Of a stretch of DNA of 64,000 nt, positions 38,601 to 43,970 are shown piece by piece. Within the stretch, counting starts at the first letter, position 1. Each line of letters begins with the position of its first letter. The position numbers were made by a program, and so were the translations under genes. Location of the stretch: NCBI GenBank assembly GCA_036852015.1, contig JAANDG010000234.1, positions 124,001 through 188,000 on the forward strand. Direction: 5' to 3'. Under the pieces are notes generated by a model. The model made no database searches. It was given only the letters and a program-made list of their open reading frames with translations, and was not told where the DNA came from. The stretch is from Pelodera strongyloides (taxonomy: Eukaryota; Nematoda; Chromadorea; Rhabditida; Rhabditidae).

Positions 38601-39338
38601 AATCAGAGTGTGACAAACAAAGTGTCCTACCAAATATGTACAAAAAGATGTACAAACAGTCGGTCTCCCAACTAGCCGGGTACCTTTTCGCTAAAGTTTT
38701 CTGCATATTTAGTCATAACTTAACATTATACAGCATATTTTCAGGAGTAAAAGTGCTCGGTCGCTGTGGTAGTTTCGAGGACCCGACGGACACAGTTTGC
38801 GAGAATTGGCCATGGGAGGGAGGACCATCTGGAGAACAACTTTTGAAACGATTGGAACTGAAGGTACGGTAATTATTTGGAAGATACGGTAATTATACGG
38901 AAGGTCAAGCTACGGTAAGTGGTCTGTTTTGTTCCGCACAGTGTTAGTAGTTAGTACGTATAATTGTAAGAATTCTAACGGCAGTTTTCCAAAGGTTTGA
39001 CCAATCACTTCTAATTAGCGCTGTGCGTATAGTATACTTAGTTTGTGAGCGGTCGGTTTTTGAAACGTATCGTGGACAACTGAATTCTTGCGCACTTATG
39101 CTAATTTGCTCGAATTTAGCTCGATTTTTTATTCTAATTTATGTTCATTTGCATAAGCTGCATAAGAATGCTGGTGTACTCGATGCGTTTCAAAACCGGC
39201 CAGTATTTCGCTTTAAAAAATTATTTTACATATTTTTAGGAACTCGCATCTCAACGCTCAAATCAGGCCTTCAACCCACTTGATACGTTGTTCAGACTTC
39301 AGGCTTCCAAACATGCAGTACTGCAGGAGAATATGTAA
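4583..39338 (+). CDS. unc-53: UNC-53 / neuron navigator (NAV) protein, partial at 5' end
   Basis: This gene encodes a large cytoskeletal protein of the UNC-53/NAV family, which guides cell and axon migration and binds actin and microtubule partners. I resolve 36 exons (about 4,915 nt, roughly 1,640 codons). In order they give the end of a CH domain, a long Ser/Pro/Arg-rich linker with the family blocks SGYFSD and DSSSVSSGVSD, coiled coils, and a C-terminal AAA/P-loop domain with Walker A GATGIGKS and Walker B VILIDN. The protein ends QENM-stop at 39338. As I recall, C. elegans UNC-53 is about 1,600 residues, so only the N-terminal CH part seems missing. Phases agree at every junction but one (16921 to 17132). 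Introns range from about 200 bp to 6.2 kb. No AATAAA occurs within 2 kb of the stop, so the 3' end of the mRNA is unclear. Confidence 0.93.
5345..5552. repeat. Foldback element, 24-bp arms
   Basis: The left arm at 5353-5377 (starting GATCGGTTCACCTGAAATAG) and the right arm at 5520-5543 are complementary. The outer ends are AT-rich TTTAAAG/CTTTA, as in other short elements here. Confidence 0.75.
5965..6171. repeat. Foldback element with GC-rich arms
   Basis: The left arm TCAGGCGCGCAGCGCGGTAA and the right arm TTGCGCGTTGCGCCTGA are imperfect complements. They continue inward through CGCGTCCGCG/CGCGGACGCG and outward through GTAATACTG. The local GC content is far above its surroundings. Confidence 0.75.
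6539..6612 (+). repeat. CT microsatellite
   Basis: A (CT)n tract with a short (ATCT)n interruption. Confidence 0.9.
7146..7274. repeat. Foldback element, 129 bp
   Basis: The left arm AAAAATTATAGGGCAGGTTA is complementary to the right arm TAACCTGCCCTATAATTTTT; the pairing extends several bases inward. Confidence 0.8.
7804..7855 (+). repeat. CT microsatellite
   Basis: A (CT)n tract with AT and ACG interruptions. Confidence 0.85.
7997..8375. repeat. Long foldback, arms of about 45 bp
   Basis: The left arm at 7997-8044, containing GTTAGCTATAATTGAACAAC, pairs with the right arm at 8322-8375, containing GTTGTTCAATTATAGCTAAC, with a few mismatches. The 280-bp centre is unremarkable. Confidence 0.8.
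9187..9344. mobile_element. MITE family A copy
   Basis: The ends are TTAAAGCGAAATACCGGCC and the complementary right end GGTCGATATTTCGCTTTAC. The left core has lost a few bases of CCGGCCGG. Confidence 0.75.
10150..10283. mobile_element. MITE family D copy (TTTCCAAGTAT ends)
   Basis: The sequence runs from AAGTATCCCAAAAAGTCGGT to CCATACTTGGAAACCCC. It shares a long centre (CTATAATATGAAAAATTA, TTCCAAAATACTG) with the copies at 14005 and 26628. Confidence 0.7.
10551..10690 (-). repeat. GA microsatellite starting at an exon donor
   Basis: A (GA)n tract with AAAG interruptions begins within 4 bases of the donor of the exon ending at 10549 and is continued by a second block at about 10650-10690. 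Confidence 0.9.
11126..11215 (-). repeat. Purine-rich (GGGAGA/GAGA) tract before an acceptor
   Basis: This purine tract ends about 10 bases before the acceptor AAG at 11225, where a pyrimidine tract would be expected. Confidence 0.8.
11395..11565. mobile_element. MITE family A copy
   Basis: The ends are TTAAAGCGAAATACCGGCCG and CGGCCGGTAATTCGCTTTAA. The copy is about 171 bp and well preserved. Confidence 0.85.
11727..11906. mobile_element. MITE family A copy
   Basis: The ends are TTAAAGCGAAATAACGGCGG and GGTCGGTATTTCGCTTTAA. It lies 160 bp from the previous copy in the same intron. Confidence 0.8.
11960..12015 (+). repeat. CT microsatellite
   Basis: A (CT)n tract. Confidence 0.9.
12255..12434. 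mobile_element. MITE family A, variant B copy
   Basis: The ends are TTAAAGCGATATAACGGCCG and CCGGCTGTTATGCCGCTTTAA. The inner arms are TTTTTGAAACGTATGCC-like rather than GCATCG. Confidence 0.8.
12865..13273. mobile_element. Palindromic element family C (TTAAAGGGTCAGGCCC)
   Basis: Almost the whole 409 bp is one palindrome. The ends are TTAAAGGGTCAGGCCCATTT and AAATGGGCCTGACCCTTTAA. The arms run inward past ATAAATAGTTGGGTATGACTG, with a small loop of CG-rich sequence near 13070. The right end abuts another MITE. Confidence 0.85.
13270..13436. mobile_element. Degenerate MITE family A copy sharing TTAA with its neighbour
   Basis: The left end TTAAAGCGAAATACCAGCCG overlaps the TTTAA end of the element at 12865-13273. 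The right end (CCGATATTCGCTATTC) is decayed. A small GTACTA tandem lies inside. Confidence 0.65.
13690..13815. mobile_element. CCCTGGGGA-type foldback, decayed
   Basis: The sequence carries the same boxes (GGGAATGTTTCCCC, GAATGGTGGATATGG) as the clearer copy at 37130. Confidence 0.45.
14005..14151. mobile_element. MITE family D copy
   Basis: The element begins GGGTTTTCCAAATGTGCC and ends ATACTTGGAAACCC, with the shared AATATGAAAAATTTAAAA centre. Confidence 0.7.
14550..14640. mobile_element. CCCTGGGGA-type foldback fragment
   Basis: The boxes TTTCCCTAGGGGA, CCCCAGGGAATGG and GAGTGGTGAATACGG match the element at 37130. It begins directly after the donor of the exon ending at 14544. Confidence 0.45.
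14866..15070. mobile_element. MITE family A copy, decayed right end
   Basis: The left end is TTAAAGCGAAATAACGTCCGG. The right end reads GTTTCAAAAACCGGGGTTGC, then degenerates. Confidence 0.65.
15887..15909 (+). repeat. 23-bp copy of an exon/donor junction
   Basis: CGCTAGGGCATACGGTAAGTG and the next two bases occur here and again at 16081-16103, where they form the last 14 coding bases and the donor of the exon 15922-16094. The intronic copy is 13 bp before that exon. Confidence 0.9.
16200..16327. mobile_element. MITE family A, variant B copy, left-truncated
   Basis: The left terminus is missing (it starts at CTTTGAAACGTATGCCGG). The right end is AAAACCGGATGTTATATCGCTTTAA. Confidence 0.65.
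17389..17422. mobile_element. Minimal MITE: two joined termini
   Basis: The left terminus TTAAAGCGAAATAACAACCGG is followed after a few T residues by TTTCGCTTTAA, giving a 34-bp element with no centre, apparently an internal deletion. Confidence 0.75.
17690..17775 (+). repeat. CT/CCT-rich tract
   Basis: Interrupted (CT)n with CCTCCC units. Confidence 0.85.
17971..18095. mobile_element. MITE variant E (CACGTGGATT core)
   Basis: The ends are TTAAAAGGCATGACACGTGG and CCACGTGTCATACCGCTTTAA, with inner arms GTGAAACGTATG/CATGTTTCA. A decayed relative lies at 30068-30176. Confidence 0.75.
18992..19178. mobile_element. MITE family A copy with CATAAAG ends
   Basis: The ends are CATAAAGCGAAATACCGGCC and CGGCGAGTATTTCGCTTTTATG; the terminal TTAA is replaced by an ATA-type end on both sides, perhaps a different target site. 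Confidence 0.8.
20105..20183 (+). repeat. CT microsatellite, about 79 bp
   Basis: An almost pure (CT)n tract with one interruption near the start. Confidence 0.95.
20686..20775 (+). repeat. CTC/CCT pyrimidine tract
   Basis: Polypyrimidine sequence with CCTCCT units. Confidence 0.85.
21885..22110. repeat. Degenerate CTCCC/GGTGAAT repeat field
   Basis: Three loosely similar units combine GAATNCTCCC with GGTGAATTNTCTCCCAA, resembling the CCCTGGGGA foldback family. Confidence 0.45.
22705..22830 (-). repeat. GA microsatellite
   Basis: A (GA)n tract with ACAGTAAG interruptions. The 157-codon open frame over it is low-complexity. Confidence 0.9.
23181..23317. mobile_element. MITE family A copy, shortened
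   Basis: The ends are TTAAAGCGAAATACCGGCCG and CAGCCGGTATTTCCTTTAA. An internal deletion removes part of the centre. It lies about 75 bp before the acceptor of exon 15. Confidence 0.85.
23391..30972 (+). CDS. unc-53: unc-53 exons 15-22: central linker
   Basis: Exons: 23391-23453, 25499-25572, 25890-26011, 28513-28609, 29050-29235, 29839-30027, 30559-30640, 30846-30972. All phases match. Exon 15 encodes FEDSSSVSSGVSDCVDD, one of the most conserved linker blocks of navigators, which anchors the family call and fixes the frame of exon 14. Exon 17 is an Arg/Gln-rich helix. Exons 18-20 are Ser/Arg/Pro-rich, with many RxxS-type sites that could be phosphorylated. Exon 22 ends SMLSLASSSAYNT, which in NAV proteins directly precedes the coiled coil. 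The 6.2-kb intron before exon 15 is the longest resolved. Confidence 0.88.
23485..23615 (+). repeat. CT microsatellite downstream of a donor
   Basis: A long (CT)n/(TTCT)n tract starting about 30 bp after the donor of the exon ending at 23453. Confidence 0.9.
23855..24251. mobile_element. Palindromic element family C copy
   Basis: The ends TTAAAGGGACAGGCCCATCA and TGATGGGCCTGTCACCCTTAA match the element at 12865. The palindrome (GAGGACTTTTTCCGATGTGC and its complement) covers nearly all 397 bp. Confidence 0.85.
24936..25020 (+). repeat. CT microsatellite
   Basis: (CT)n with TTTC interruptions. Confidence 0.9.
26018..26046 (+). repeat. Interstitial TTAGGC tract
   Basis: Four near-perfect units of the nematode telomere repeat, starting 7 bp after the donor of the exon ending at 26011. 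Confidence 0.8.
26484..26510 (+). repeat. Interstitial TTAGGC tract
   Basis: About four TTAGGC units, one of them interrupted (TTTTAGGCTTATTAGGC). Confidence 0.75.
26628..26784. mobile_element. MITE family D copy
   Basis: The element begins GGGGTTTCCAAGTATCC and ends ATACTTGGAAATCCC. It is the best-preserved ends of the three copies. Confidence 0.75.
27080..27235 (+). repeat. Degenerate CACCATTNTCACNATGG minisatellite
   Basis: About eight diverged copies of a unit around 18-24 bp built from CACCATT and ACTATGG/CATGACA. Confidence 0.75.
27518..27640 (+). repeat. CT microsatellite
   Basis: (CT)n with regular AT, GT and CCCT interruptions. Confidence 0.9.
27834..28012. mobile_element. MITE family A copy
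   Basis: The left end is TTAAAGCGAAATGCCGGCCG. The right end (CCTGCCGGTATTTAGTTCAA) has several changes. Confidence 0.75.
28716..28770 (+). repeat. tRNA-like fragment, SINE-type
   Basis: GGCCCGGATAGCTGAAGATG followed by a T-arm-like TTCGATCC and CTCGACC. It matches, in opposite orientation, the longer tRNA-like sequence at 36660-36745. The A-box half is not recognisable here. Confidence 0.5.
30068..30176. mobile_element. Decayed MITE variant E copy
   Basis: The left end TTTAAAGCATTAAGGCACGTGG and right end CCACCTGTCATACCGCTTGA resemble the element at 17971. Confidence 0.55.
31238..31249 (+). repeat. Echo of exon start (LAEK versus LADK)
   Basis: TTTCCAG-TTGGCCGAAAAG resembles the acceptor and first codons of the exon at 31430 (TTTCCAG-CTGGCTGACAAA). 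It runs into TTTTAAG with an in-frame stop and has no good donor, so it is unlikely to be an exon. Confidence 0.5.
31430..35987 (+). CDS. unc-53: unc-53 exons 23-30: coiled coils and pre-AAA region
   Basis: Exons: 31430-31600, 32532-32621, 33026-33172, 34022-34134, 34585-34732, 35084-35219, 35436-35599, 35819-35987. The first two encode a heptad-rich coiled coil (ADKYESELKKMNSDLEGY; PEELKKLRQEIENLR). Exon 25 is a Ser-rich block with SLESVASHTSHRSSMSSS, followed by IRSSFSKAFGRRKK in exon 26, a hallmark navigator order. Exon 27 is a second coiled coil (ELKKQLEDRNFELVDYRLE). Exons 29-30 form the folded region just before the AAA module (DFVGCIRTAICPEHEISIGY; EYIGRIDPDRHLGLHCQDS). Every phase agrees. 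Confidence 0.92.
31625..31770. mobile_element. GGTGACCA-family foldback copy
   Basis: The element contains repeated GTGACCA boxes and the ends AACCATTTGGTGACGGTT / GTCACCAAAGGGTTT. It shares boxes with 33655 and 42050. Confidence 0.6.
32319..32460. mobile_element. MITE family A copy, shortened
   Basis: The ends are TTAAAGCGCAATACTGGCCG and CCCGGAAGGTATTTCGATTTAA. Confidence 0.75.
33655..33795. mobile_element. GGTGACCA-family foldback copy
   Basis: The centre holds GGTCACCACGTGGTCAC and GTGGTCACGTGGTGACC, a palindrome. The outer part CACAGGAAAACGAAATAAT also occurs at 42060. Confidence 0.65.
34425..34530 (-). repeat. tRNA-like fragment
   Basis: On the minus strand it reads GCGTATAGTCAGAGCG (A-box-like) followed by GTGTTCGAACC (B-box-like) about 30 bp later. 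The acceptor stem does not pair well, so it is a tRNA pseudogene or SINE head rather than a gene. Confidence 0.45.
34951..34974 (-). repeat. Interstitial TTAGGC tract, minus orientation
   Basis: Four GCCTAA units, just upstream of the candidate microexon at 34988. Confidence 0.85.
34988..35020 (+). CDS. unc-53: Candidate 33-nt cassette microexon of unc-53
   Basis: The segment is bounded by an acceptor (TTCAG ending at 34987) and a donor (GTTTGT at 35021). It is exactly 11 codons, NENRQLRYISP, and sits between two phase-0 boundaries. Its first seven codons closely copy the start of the next exon at 35084 (NENKQLR). Skipping or including it keeps the frame, so it could be an alternative cassette placed in the coiled coil before the AAA module. 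It may instead be a dead duplication. Sequence alone cannot decide. Confidence 0.4.
35658..35683 (-). repeat. Interstitial TTAGGC tract, minus orientation
   Basis: Four GCCTAA units inside a 219-bp intron. Confidence 0.85.
36071..36254. mobile_element. MITE family A copy
   Basis: The ends are TTAAAGTGAAAAACCGGCCG and CGGCCGGTATTTCGCTTTAA; about 184 bp. Confidence 0.85.
36400..39338 (+). CDS. unc-53: unc-53 exons 31-36: AAA/P-loop ATPase domain and C terminus
   Basis: Exons: 36400-36644, 36988-37113, 37674-37919, 38332-38467, 38745-38863, 39240-39338. Exon 31 has the Walker A loop GATGIGKS inside RLILTGATGIGKSGLARQLA. Exon 32 has the Walker B strand RVILIDN, where the usual acidic pair is Asp-Asn, as I recall for navigators. 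Exon 33 continues the ATPase core (GPYVICTVNRAFQLPELQM). Exon 34 carries DVTIGPRLFTQCPLDVDESR, a very conserved navigator segment. Exon 35 has WPWEGGPSGEQLL. The last exon gives a short tail ending LQENM and TAA at 39336-39338. Confidence 0.93.
36660..36745 (-). repeat. tRNA-like sequence, SINE or tRNA pseudogene
   Basis: The minus strand shows an A-box-like GCGTAGTGGTAAACGC, an anticodon-arm-like middle, and a good T arm (GCGGG-TTCGACC-CCCGT). The acceptor stem starts CCG and ends CGG, but its inner pairs are mismatched. It lies in a 343-bp unc-53 intron. Confidence 0.55.
37130..37252. mobile_element. CCCTGGGGA foldback, clearest copy
   Basis: The ends are CATATTCACCACT and AGTGGTGAATATG. 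The inner boxes GGGGAACTATTCCCTGGGGA and GGGGAATTCCCCATGGGG are self-complementary. It begins 16 bp after the donor of the exon ending at 37113. Confidence 0.75.
37403..37581. mobile_element. MITE family A copy
   Basis: The ends are TTAAAGCGAAATATCGGCCG and CCGGCAGGTATTTCGCTTTAA. Confidence 0.85.
37582..37632. repeat. Tandem duplicate of a MITE right end
   Basis: This 51-bp stretch (from ATTCAGTTGTCCACGGTGCG to CTTTAA) repeats the last 50 bp of the adjacent MITE with two or three changes. Confidence 0.85.
39046..39216. mobile_element. MITE family A copy, left end damaged
   Basis: It starts at GAGCGGTCGGTTTTTGAAACG and ends CCGGCCAGTATTTCGCTTTAA, 21 bp before the acceptor of the last unc-53 exon. 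Confidence 0.8.
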
Positions 39339-39526
39339 AGTTACGTAGGAAGACCTTATCTGTGTGTAAACATGATAACGGGATTGTTTTACGTAAAGTA
39401 TACTAGATGAAATATAAATACTAGATGCTACATATTACTTTGCTAACCTATTACCCTCACTAAAACCAGTCGTTACTTTGTGATATACATTTTAGAACCC
39501 AGACTCCAGAATAGTTTTTACTAATA

Positions 39527-39839
39527 TTAAAGCGAATGTCAAGCCTGATTCACAGATTTTCTATAACACGCTGTCACAAATACCGTAGTTTGCACAATTT
39601 CTCTCGCGCTCTCCTCTTTTTCTTTGCTGTCTAACAGAAAACGGTCCTGCGGACAGAGAATAGTTCTGATTTTGTCCAAATGACCAAAATCCCATATTGA
39701 AGGAGTTTTTGGAGGGGTTTGAAATAGTTTTTCTTCTTATATGAAAGTTTTTGTTTATTTTTATTTTTACTTTCCTTACCTTCAAAACGTAAGCTTTTTT
39801 TGAGCCCAACATGAAAAACCGGCTTGACATTCCCTTTAA
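39527..39839. mobile_element. TIR element with TTAAAGCGAATGTCAAGCC ends
   Basis: The left end TTAAAGCGAATGTCAAGCC and right end GGCTTGACATTCCCTTTAA are complementary with one change. The 313-bp interior is not palindromic. It shares only TTAAAGCGAA with family A. Confidence 0.8.
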
Positions 39840-40379
39840 GGATTTCGTTTAATCTACTGTATATTAAATTTTTCTGTAGTCTGTAGTCTATAATTATAAT
39901 CTTTAAATTGCTCCAAAATTATTCATAATTTGTCTAATGTTAAACATTCACCGTTGTTCACATTCTAGTCTTCAGCTTATATATGCACAGTGTAACTTTA
40001 TTCTTGCCATTTACTATGTGAGTTTACGAACTATAGTCGATTTTACATGTCCACCTTTTAGTGATAAAATAACAGTTTCTTTGAAATGTCCTTTATAGTA
40101 TTTTTAATAGCTTATGTTTTGTGTTTTAGTTCAGACTTTACGAGCTGTCGAATTTGAATTCTTTCACGGGTTAATTGTACGCAGACGCATCTGCCAGATT
40201 TGTTTATTTTATCTATTTGTACCTTTGTTTGTTTGTTTGTCTGTTCGTTTGTTATTACCATGTTTTACCTCTGTGATTCGACGAAGCCTGCCCTTTTTAT
40301 TGCTTTATTTGTATGTAATACCAGTCGGCTACCGCCGCCTGAGGCGTCTTTTCCAATATTCGCTGATGGTCGCTATGTT

Positions 40380-40925
40380 TCACTGGGCTCATATCTATAA
40401 GTAGAGGCAACTCTTTCTCGCAAGAATAGTTTCCTGGGGAAAGAACTTAGTTTCTGTTGACTATATTTCTCCTAAATTGTCTGCAACTTGCTCTACTCTA
40501 GGACATCGAAAAAAATTGCCAAAGCCTAAAAGCAGCTTAATATCGCGTGGCTGATACGCCGCAATGTTTCTCTGGGCTATATAAGTTAGGAGGAAACATT
40601 TCCATCCAAAGAGTCTCCAGTCTTTCTTTTTCTTTTTGAAACCCATACCAATATTGAACACGGGTTAGAACTTAGTTTCTGTTGACTGTATTCCTCCTAA
40701 ATTGTCTGCAACTTGCTGGACTCTACAATATCGAAAAAATTTCAAATCCTAAAAAAAAGAATGTGCCTGGATGATACGTCCCAATGTTTCGCTGGGCTAT
40801 ATAAGTTAGAAGCAAACATTTGTCTGAAGGAAATGGTTTCACTTTTGTTATTTTCCTTTTGAAACCTACACCAATATCAAACACGGGGATATAACTTAGT
40901 TTCTGTTGACTATATTCCTCCTAAA
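40380..40925. repeat. Tandem repeat, unit about 220-230 bp
   Basis: Units starting AACTTAGTTTCTGTTGACT occur at about 40446, 40671 and 40893 (partial). Shared boxes include CTAAATTGTCTGCAACTTGC and TGGGCTATATAAGTTAG. A left partial unit begins near 40370. Confidence 0.85.
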
Positions 40926-41042
40926 TAAGGACCGGCGCCACGGGGAACATCAAGTTGAGCACACATCGATGCCATTGACAGGGAATTATTATAATTGCGA
41001 ATATGCTTCTTGAATTGCATGGAACAGGGATCTCGGCCTACT

Positions 41043-41640
41043 TGCCGCACAATCGCTCGAACGATACCCCGCAAGCATTCTGTATATGGCAGCCTTTGTA
41101 GCGTTCACTGGGCGTTCCGCAGTGGAGGTGCCCTGCAGTGGGTGTTCTTTGAACTCTATCGCTCGGCATGTACTCCGCGCCCTTGGTGTACATGCAAACT
41201 TTTGTGTGGTGCTCATGTGAGCGCTCCACAATGGCGTTGCACAGCAAGTGGATGTTCCTTGAACATTATCGCTCGGCCGATACTCCGCTTCCTTGGAGTA
41301 TAATGCAACCTTTTGTGTGGCATTCGTGTGAGCCATCCGCAATGGCGTTGGTGAGTATATGCAGTCTGCGAGTGCGTAGCTCAGGGCTGGATTCTCGTAG
41401 GTTGCTCAAGGTGAGGATAATCTCACGTTGAAAGGCAATGGAAAATTTTTGTAAAATAAGAGTAAATAAAGCATTAGACGAAAAAGCGTGATTTCAAGTT
41501 TTCAAAATTGGTCGTTCTTTGAGTTTTGTGCTGTGAGTGTTCTTTGAACCCTTTGTGCCGCAGAAACGCCCGAACGATACACCACACATATTCCACATAT
41601 GCAGCCTTTTTTGGACGTTTGTGAGAGGGGCGCTCGGGAA
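41043..41640. repeat. GC-richer degenerate repeats, unit about 107 bp
   Basis: Two clear units at 41137-41240 and 41243-41349 share TATCGCTCGGC, ATACTCCGC, CTTTTGTGTGG and CAATGGCGTTG. Weaker copies lie at 41043-41130 and 41531-41640. Confidence 0.75.
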
Positions 41641-42049
41641 GTGAGATGGCTCAGTGCACGGGAACGTGAACTACTGAACCAATCCTACAACCTGAGCGTA
41701 ACGCACATCATCCAAACGTACATTCAAACAAACGCACAAACAAACAAACAAAGCTCCCAACTTTATTTATATAATATTACTTTTTAACTGTATTACATTG
41801 TAAGTTATGTGATGACCACGATTTTTGGCTAGATGTTAGTTGATGTATATCGAAACGATCGGTGTATGCTTTTCTACACACTTTTCATACTTGTTTGAAA
41901 CACCTAAACTTGTTTCCAGATGTTTTTCAACCTTTTCTCGAACGATATTGTACAGTTTCCTCGAAAATTAAATAAAAATTATATTTATTATGCATTTTCT
42001 GTCCTTTCGTACGTGCAACTCATCGCAAGCTTCATGTTTATGGCAAGTA

Positions 42050-42285
42050 AAAATAGGTACACAGGAAAACGGAATAATAGCCACAGAAAAACTGTCGGCC
42101 CATCAACAAATGGTTTTTGCCGAAAGCCCCATTTGGTGGCCTCTTCTTGACTGGTTCATGACCATTTGGTGACCACGGTTTCGATCAAACTTGGTCACGA
42201 ATTGGCCCCGAGTTTGTCACCAAATGTGCAAGCCAACGAAAAAACCAGTGTACCGTATCCAAATGGGTTCACCTATTTCCTGTGC
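42050..42285. mobile_element. GGTGACCA-family foldback, longest copy
   Basis: It starts GTACACAGGAAAACGGAAT and ends TTCCTGTGCA, with GACCATTTGGTGACCACGG and TTTGTCACCAAATG in the centre. Relatives lie at 31625 and 33655. Confidence 0.65.
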
Positions 42286-43117
42286 AGAAACAGAACAAAT
42301 TTGAATTGGTATGTACCCTGCCTATATTATGTAGTTTATAGTTTGTAGTTTGTTGTTTGGTCACACATCAGACTATCAGACAAGGTGTGTACCCTAACTA
42401 GTACACAAACAGATTGATGTCTAATCGCCTTGCTTTATGAACGGGACGGCTTTTTTATTTTACACCTTCACTACGCATTCTATGTATACATATAGTTTGT
42501 TGATAAGATACCCTGTATAGTTACGAGCTAAGCTGATAAATAATGTGCTTTGTAGTATTGTTTATATAGCATTTATGAAGGTTTAAGTGCAATATTATCA
42601 CCTTTGAACCTTTATTTTTTGTGCCTTTTTGTGATATTGTTTGTATCGAAGTTTAGACTGTAGGGCTCACTCACTGTTGGATGCTATGCTGTTATACGTG
42701 TCTGGTCTGTATTACTATCATAGATAATTAGAATTTAATTATTTCATGGTTCAACAAATTAACAATTAAGTGAGATTCCATTTGAGAACCATACCCTAAT
42801 TTTTCTATTACCGGGCTGTTTTTGAAAATTTTTCTATTACCGGGCTGTTTTCGCTTTAAGTTTTTGTGATATTGTTTGTATCGAAGTTTAGACTGTAGGG
42901 CTCACTCACTGTTGGATGCTATGCTGTTATACGTGTCTTGTCTGTACTACGATCATAGATAATTAGAATTTAATTAATAATAATAATAATTTATTACGCA
43001 CACATAAAATTCATGAGAAAAATATATGCAACGTACAGTTTTGTCGAGTAAAGCAACAGTCAACAGTAGCACAAATACAAAATGAAGAATAAATAAAGTG
43101 ACACATTATACAGAAAT

Positions 43118-43970
43118 CTATGAAGCTAAGTGCGGAGTTTCCTCAATCATAATAGAAGTTCTATGTACAAATGAATGCCTACGAACCATTTTAGTTGCTC
43201 TGGGAATAACGATCCTACTCCTGCCCCTACGGGAAGAGTAAGCAAAGGGTCTGAACTTGAACATTCTCTGCAAGCTCGCACCACATTTCCCAGCTAAAAT
43301 TTTTCGTAGCATTTTAGCATCTGCTCTTTTTCTACGATTCACAAGTAAATCTAATTTCAAAGCGTCATTTCTTACACTGGGAGGGGGCGTATCAGCATAT
43401 CTAAGTAAATGAGATCGCATAAAAACACGCTTGGTAAACATTCGTTGAATTCTTTCTAAGGCTAATTTGTCTCTCTGCTTGTACGGGTTAAATACAACGG
43501 AACCTGATTCGAGAATAGACCTCACATATAAACAATAAGCTAGAACAAGGATCTTTGCTTTGTGAGTTTTTAGTGTACGAAAAAGGGCAAACATCCTCTT
43601 TCGAGCCTGGTTACAAATAAACGACACATGCCTAGAAAAACTAAGATTTTCGGTAATAAAAAAAGCCTAAGTCCTTAACTTCAGTTACCTTCGAAATTAC
43701 AGTACCATTGCAAATATAGTCTGGTTTGGGATTTCGAGCACCAATATATAGTGCTTGACACTTGTGAGGTGCCAACGGCAACTGAAAGCTAACCGACCAC
43801 TCATAAACAAAGTCTATTGATTGTTGCAAGTGAACAACATCATTAGCTGATTTGATTACTCTATAAATCTTAATATCATCAGCATACATGACAAAGTGAG
43901 TACCAGAATTTCGTAAAACCGAAGCAAGATCAGATGTAAAAAGAGAGAGACAGAATAGGACCAAGAACTG
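43118..43970 (-). pseudogene. LINE reverse transcriptase, second and third parts (two shifted frames)
   Basis: One frame at about 43641-43970 contains THFVMYADDIKIYR, the catalytic YADD block, and the thumb segment. The next frame, 43627 down to 43118, continues with SFICNQARKRMFALF and LERIQRMFTKRVF, the usual C-terminal region of such elements, ending at a stop near 43118. Confidence 0.85.

Noticed and set aside
40114..40404. 96-codon frame rich in Leu/Val/Phe, looking like membrane segments
   Set aside because: T-rich intergenic DNA translates to hydrophobic residues; it has no start context, homology or splice partners.
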